Positions 61,934-64,000 of a DNA stretch of 64,000 nucleotides are shown here, piece after piece; positions within the stretch are counted from its first letter, which is position 1, and each line of letters starts with the position of its first letter. Origin of the DNA: Heligmosomoides polygyrus polygyrus (lineage: Eukaryota > Nematoda > Chromadorea > Rhabditida > Heligmosomidae). The notes under the pieces are model-generated. The model did no database searches, was not told the DNA's origin, and worked only from the letters and a program-made list of their open reading frames with translations. The DNA lies in the NCBI GenBank assembly GCA_947396885.1, contig OX377206.1, positions 17,355,114-17,419,113 on the forward strand, in the 5' to 3' direction. A program made the translations under genes and the position numbers.

Positions 61934-62717
61934 GTTCCTTTATCGCAGATGCCGGTTTTTCTTTTTCGCAGTAGCCAGGACTGCTACGCAGTTCGATTTT
62001 TCCGCAGTTGCAGTTTTTTAGTTAGCCTTAAGCGGACAACACGACTTTCGTGTTCCTGGGGACGCGGTTGGGAGACCGCACTTACCTTTTGATTGGCCCT
62101 TGGGTAACACTTCTTTGGTTCCACGTGCCTTAACCGTCCAAGGGGTTCACTTCTTGTCCTTGCGAGTTCAAAAATCTCCCACTCGCAGCTTCGTGGTCCC
62201 ATCAGAAGCGCAGTAACCGCGCTCGTAGACAAAACATCAAGTAGGCCTATCTCTTCCGCCGACAACATCACGACGCCAACTCATCTACATCAACTCAATA
62301 TTCTACATTTCGACTTCAACGCCTTCTACATCTACATCAACTCCATATTCTACGATCAGCCGGTCACGAGATAGAGCCGCAACTACGACGCCGACGCCGA
62401 CGATGCCTCCACATGTAAATATGATCATTTACTCACGTAGAAGATTTGTATAACTGTTTACTTGTCTTGTATTGTATTGTAACTCGTAGGATCCCAAACA
62501 TCTATCGCCAGCTCACAATCCCCCCTCGCAGCCACCTTGGTAACAACGGTCCTCGCATGTAAAGGGGAAAAGTGTTTGCGCAGTCTCGACATGGTTAACT
62601 CGGAGGACTTAGGCCCTCATTAGGACATCTACGGTTGACTGTGTCTGTATGTTGCGGGTTAGGTAAGGTCCTCTCAGCAGTACCTCCCGTCGTCGAATTT
62701 TCGTTTGTCGCCCGGAG
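61934..62717 (+). other. 3' untranslated region of the element
   Basis: No sense-strand gene. An 18-base sequence ACCTTTTGATTGGCCCTT (62084-62101) repeats 59289-59306 exactly. A purine tract AAAGGGGAAAAG lies at about 62561-62572, but the bases directly before the 3' LTR (GTCGCCCGGAG) do not form a normal polypurine tract. Confidence 0.5.
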
Positions 62718-63514
62718 TGTCGTGACTTTCGTCTCGACTCTTAAAGGACGCAGAGTCTCTGCGCCCTCATGGTCCCGCCGCGCACGCCTGTCGAATACGC
62801 AGCCTCGATTCGCTGCGACGGAGTATGAACGCGCGCGCGGGCCTCATTCTTCGCCTGCTGCAGCCGCCCCGGACGGTCGTGTCCGGTCGTCCTCTCCTCG
62901 CCATCCTCGCTGGACGTCGCCGGAGCTGGAGCGCATCGACATCACCGCAGGACGAGGAGCGCAGTATCGAGCCGGAGCAGGAGGATCTACCCTGGCATGG
63001 ACGCCAGGAGGAGGTAACCGCAGGAGCGAGGCGAGGAGCACCGCCTCGTGGGCACACGCCCCAGGCAGGACCTCGCCGGACCCTAGCGGGCTGCTGTTGG
63101 GGGTTCCCCTAGTGAGCTAGGCGGGTGGCTGCGTGACTCGTAGTCATGTATGTGTTTTATGAAGTAGTGATGTGTAGATAGTAAACCTGTATGTCTATCT
63201 CATGTCTGGTGGAGTTGCGGGAAGACGGGTGAATTCCAACGTCTTTATTAGTCGCAACACTATGGGAGATTGGGCAGGCGCAGAGACGTGCGGGGAAGTT
63301 GGCGCAGAGTCGTAGGCGCCAGGGAGCTAAAGTCCATCGCAGTAACGACCCATTGGTACGGCAGGGGCAGCAGGGCCCTAAGTAGTCGGGATCCGCGTGG
63401 CTGGAATGGAAAGAGCATCAGCGTGCCGTAAGACCCCGCCGGTCTGCCACACACGTTGCCTCGGGTCTGGACCACCGTTACCGATGCCGGTGGCGGCCAG
63501 CCCGGGGCACGACA
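62718..63514 (+). repeat. 3' LTR of young BEL/Pao element
   Basis: 797 bp, TGTCG...CGACA, over 99 percent identical to 51526-52324, followed by the right target duplication ATTCC (63515-63519). Confidence 0.95.
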
Positions 63515-63519
63515 ATTCC

Positions 63520-63650
63520 TATCCAATATATACTGGACGGTCCGGAGAGGGTGCCTATGACGAACATACGGAAGTGGTGAACGGCTTGATGCCAACAAGG
63601 TACGCAGCAAATCCTAAATGTTAGCGTATTTCAAGTTTAACAAAAAAGAT
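63520..63650 (+). other. Possible coding remnant in the right flank
   Basis: Just after the target duplication, one plus-strand frame reads YPIYTGRSGEGAYDEHTEVV and stops at TAG near 63623. It looks protein-like, but no partner is seen left of the element, where the flank is minisatellite. Confidence 0.2.
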
Positions 63651-63669
63651 CCCTTTGATGTTGCAAAGT

Positions 63670-63721
63670 CGCGCGAAGCGCGCAAGTGCGAGACACGCCG
63701 TTAGGCGTGTCAGAGCACTTG
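63670..63721. repeat. Two-hairpin structured repeat, copy 3 (diverged)
   Basis: Hairpin one CGCGC-GAA-GCGCG (63670-63682), then an outer stem CAAGTGC (63683-63689) with GCACTTG (63715-63721), enclosing an 8-bp inner stem GACACGCC-GTTA-GGCGTGTC (63692-63711). Layout and loops match 4877-4937 and 34011-34067, though the stem sequences are entirely different. Confidence 0.55.
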
Positions 63722-64000
63722 TATATATATACATAAGTTAGGGGGTATAATATAAGTTCACATATGATTCAAACACAGGATAACAGGTGACTAAATAAGT
63801 GACTTGTGGCTTGCACAATAACGCAATACCTCAAAAACAACATCAAATTACAAAGTTTTCTGGTGATACCCGTCAACCAGTCTTTCAAATTACCTTTGGG
63901 TGTTTGGTATATTGTTTTCCTTTAAAGGCTTCAAAAATTCAACCCCTGCTCCATATGTGAAAAATGCGGATCTTACCTTGCTTTTGCTCTGGGAAGTTGA

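Noticed and set aside
1..64000. CRISPR arrays, rRNA genes, bacterial operons
   Set aside because: No spaced direct repeats, rRNA landmarks or operon-like gene runs are present; the DNA is eukaryotic.

Overview
This is eukaryotic, repeat-dominated DNA. It most resembles the genome of a clade V (strongylid or hookworm-like) nematode. The organism call is inference from: small introns ending in TTTCAG-like acceptors, BEL/Pao retrotransposons with nematode-style Gag, an RTE-type reverse-transcriptase tail, several mariner/Tc1 relics, and one recognisable host gene, a calcium-activated nucleotidase (apyrase). No bacterial-style operons, rRNA genes, full tRNA genes or CRISPR arrays are visible. Two 200-base N runs (16278-16477, 43053-43252) are assembly gaps.

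Layout. 0.5-3.2 kb: a hAT-like element with a perfect 8-bp target duplication, carrying a MITE, a Penelope-like endonuclease remnant and an RTE fragment. 3.6-4.6 kb: a 42-bp minisatellite among poly-G tracts. 5.5-9.7 kb: a mariner relic, a hAT-like element, and a foldback element with tRNA-like arms. 10.4-13.2 kb: an unrecognised, probably decaying multi-exon gene. 13.8-16.2 kb: tandem repeats (0.15 kb and 0.68 kb units). 16.5-17 kb: a long hairpin. 17.2-18.2 kb: a promoter-bearing repeat beside a serine-protease exon. 18.6-26.3 kb: nested, decayed BEL/Pao elements on the minus strand. 27.5-29.4 kb: a MITE and a mariner. 30.7-32.2 kb: apyrase exons (minus). 33.2-35.5 kb: BEL/Pao fragment and small repeats. 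36-46 kb: a large inverted repeat, one arm carrying a foldback element and the other the matching empty site. 46-51.5 kb: mariner/Tc1 relics and tandem repeats. 51.5-63.5 kb: a nearly intact, very young BEL/Pao retrotransposon.

The most complete system is the 12-kb BEL/Pao element (51526-63514). It has 799/797-bp LTRs with TGTCG...CGACA ends, a 5-bp target duplication (ATTCC), a tRNA-Gly-like primer site followed at once by a GAAA-capped hairpin, a gag-pol frame broken by one frameshift and one TGA, and, unusually, a second long gene downstream of integrase. That gene ends in three Gag-like zinc knuckles, the second of which has TGA at its first Cys. Gag itself has an SR-protein-like Arg/Ser domain. 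Candidate splice sites in the leader and around the 3' genes suggest spliced subgenomic RNAs.

A second unusual item is a two-hairpin structure present three times (about 4877-4937, 34011-34067, 63670-63721). Its stems differ in sequence but keep pairing, around constant GAA and G[C/T]TA loops.
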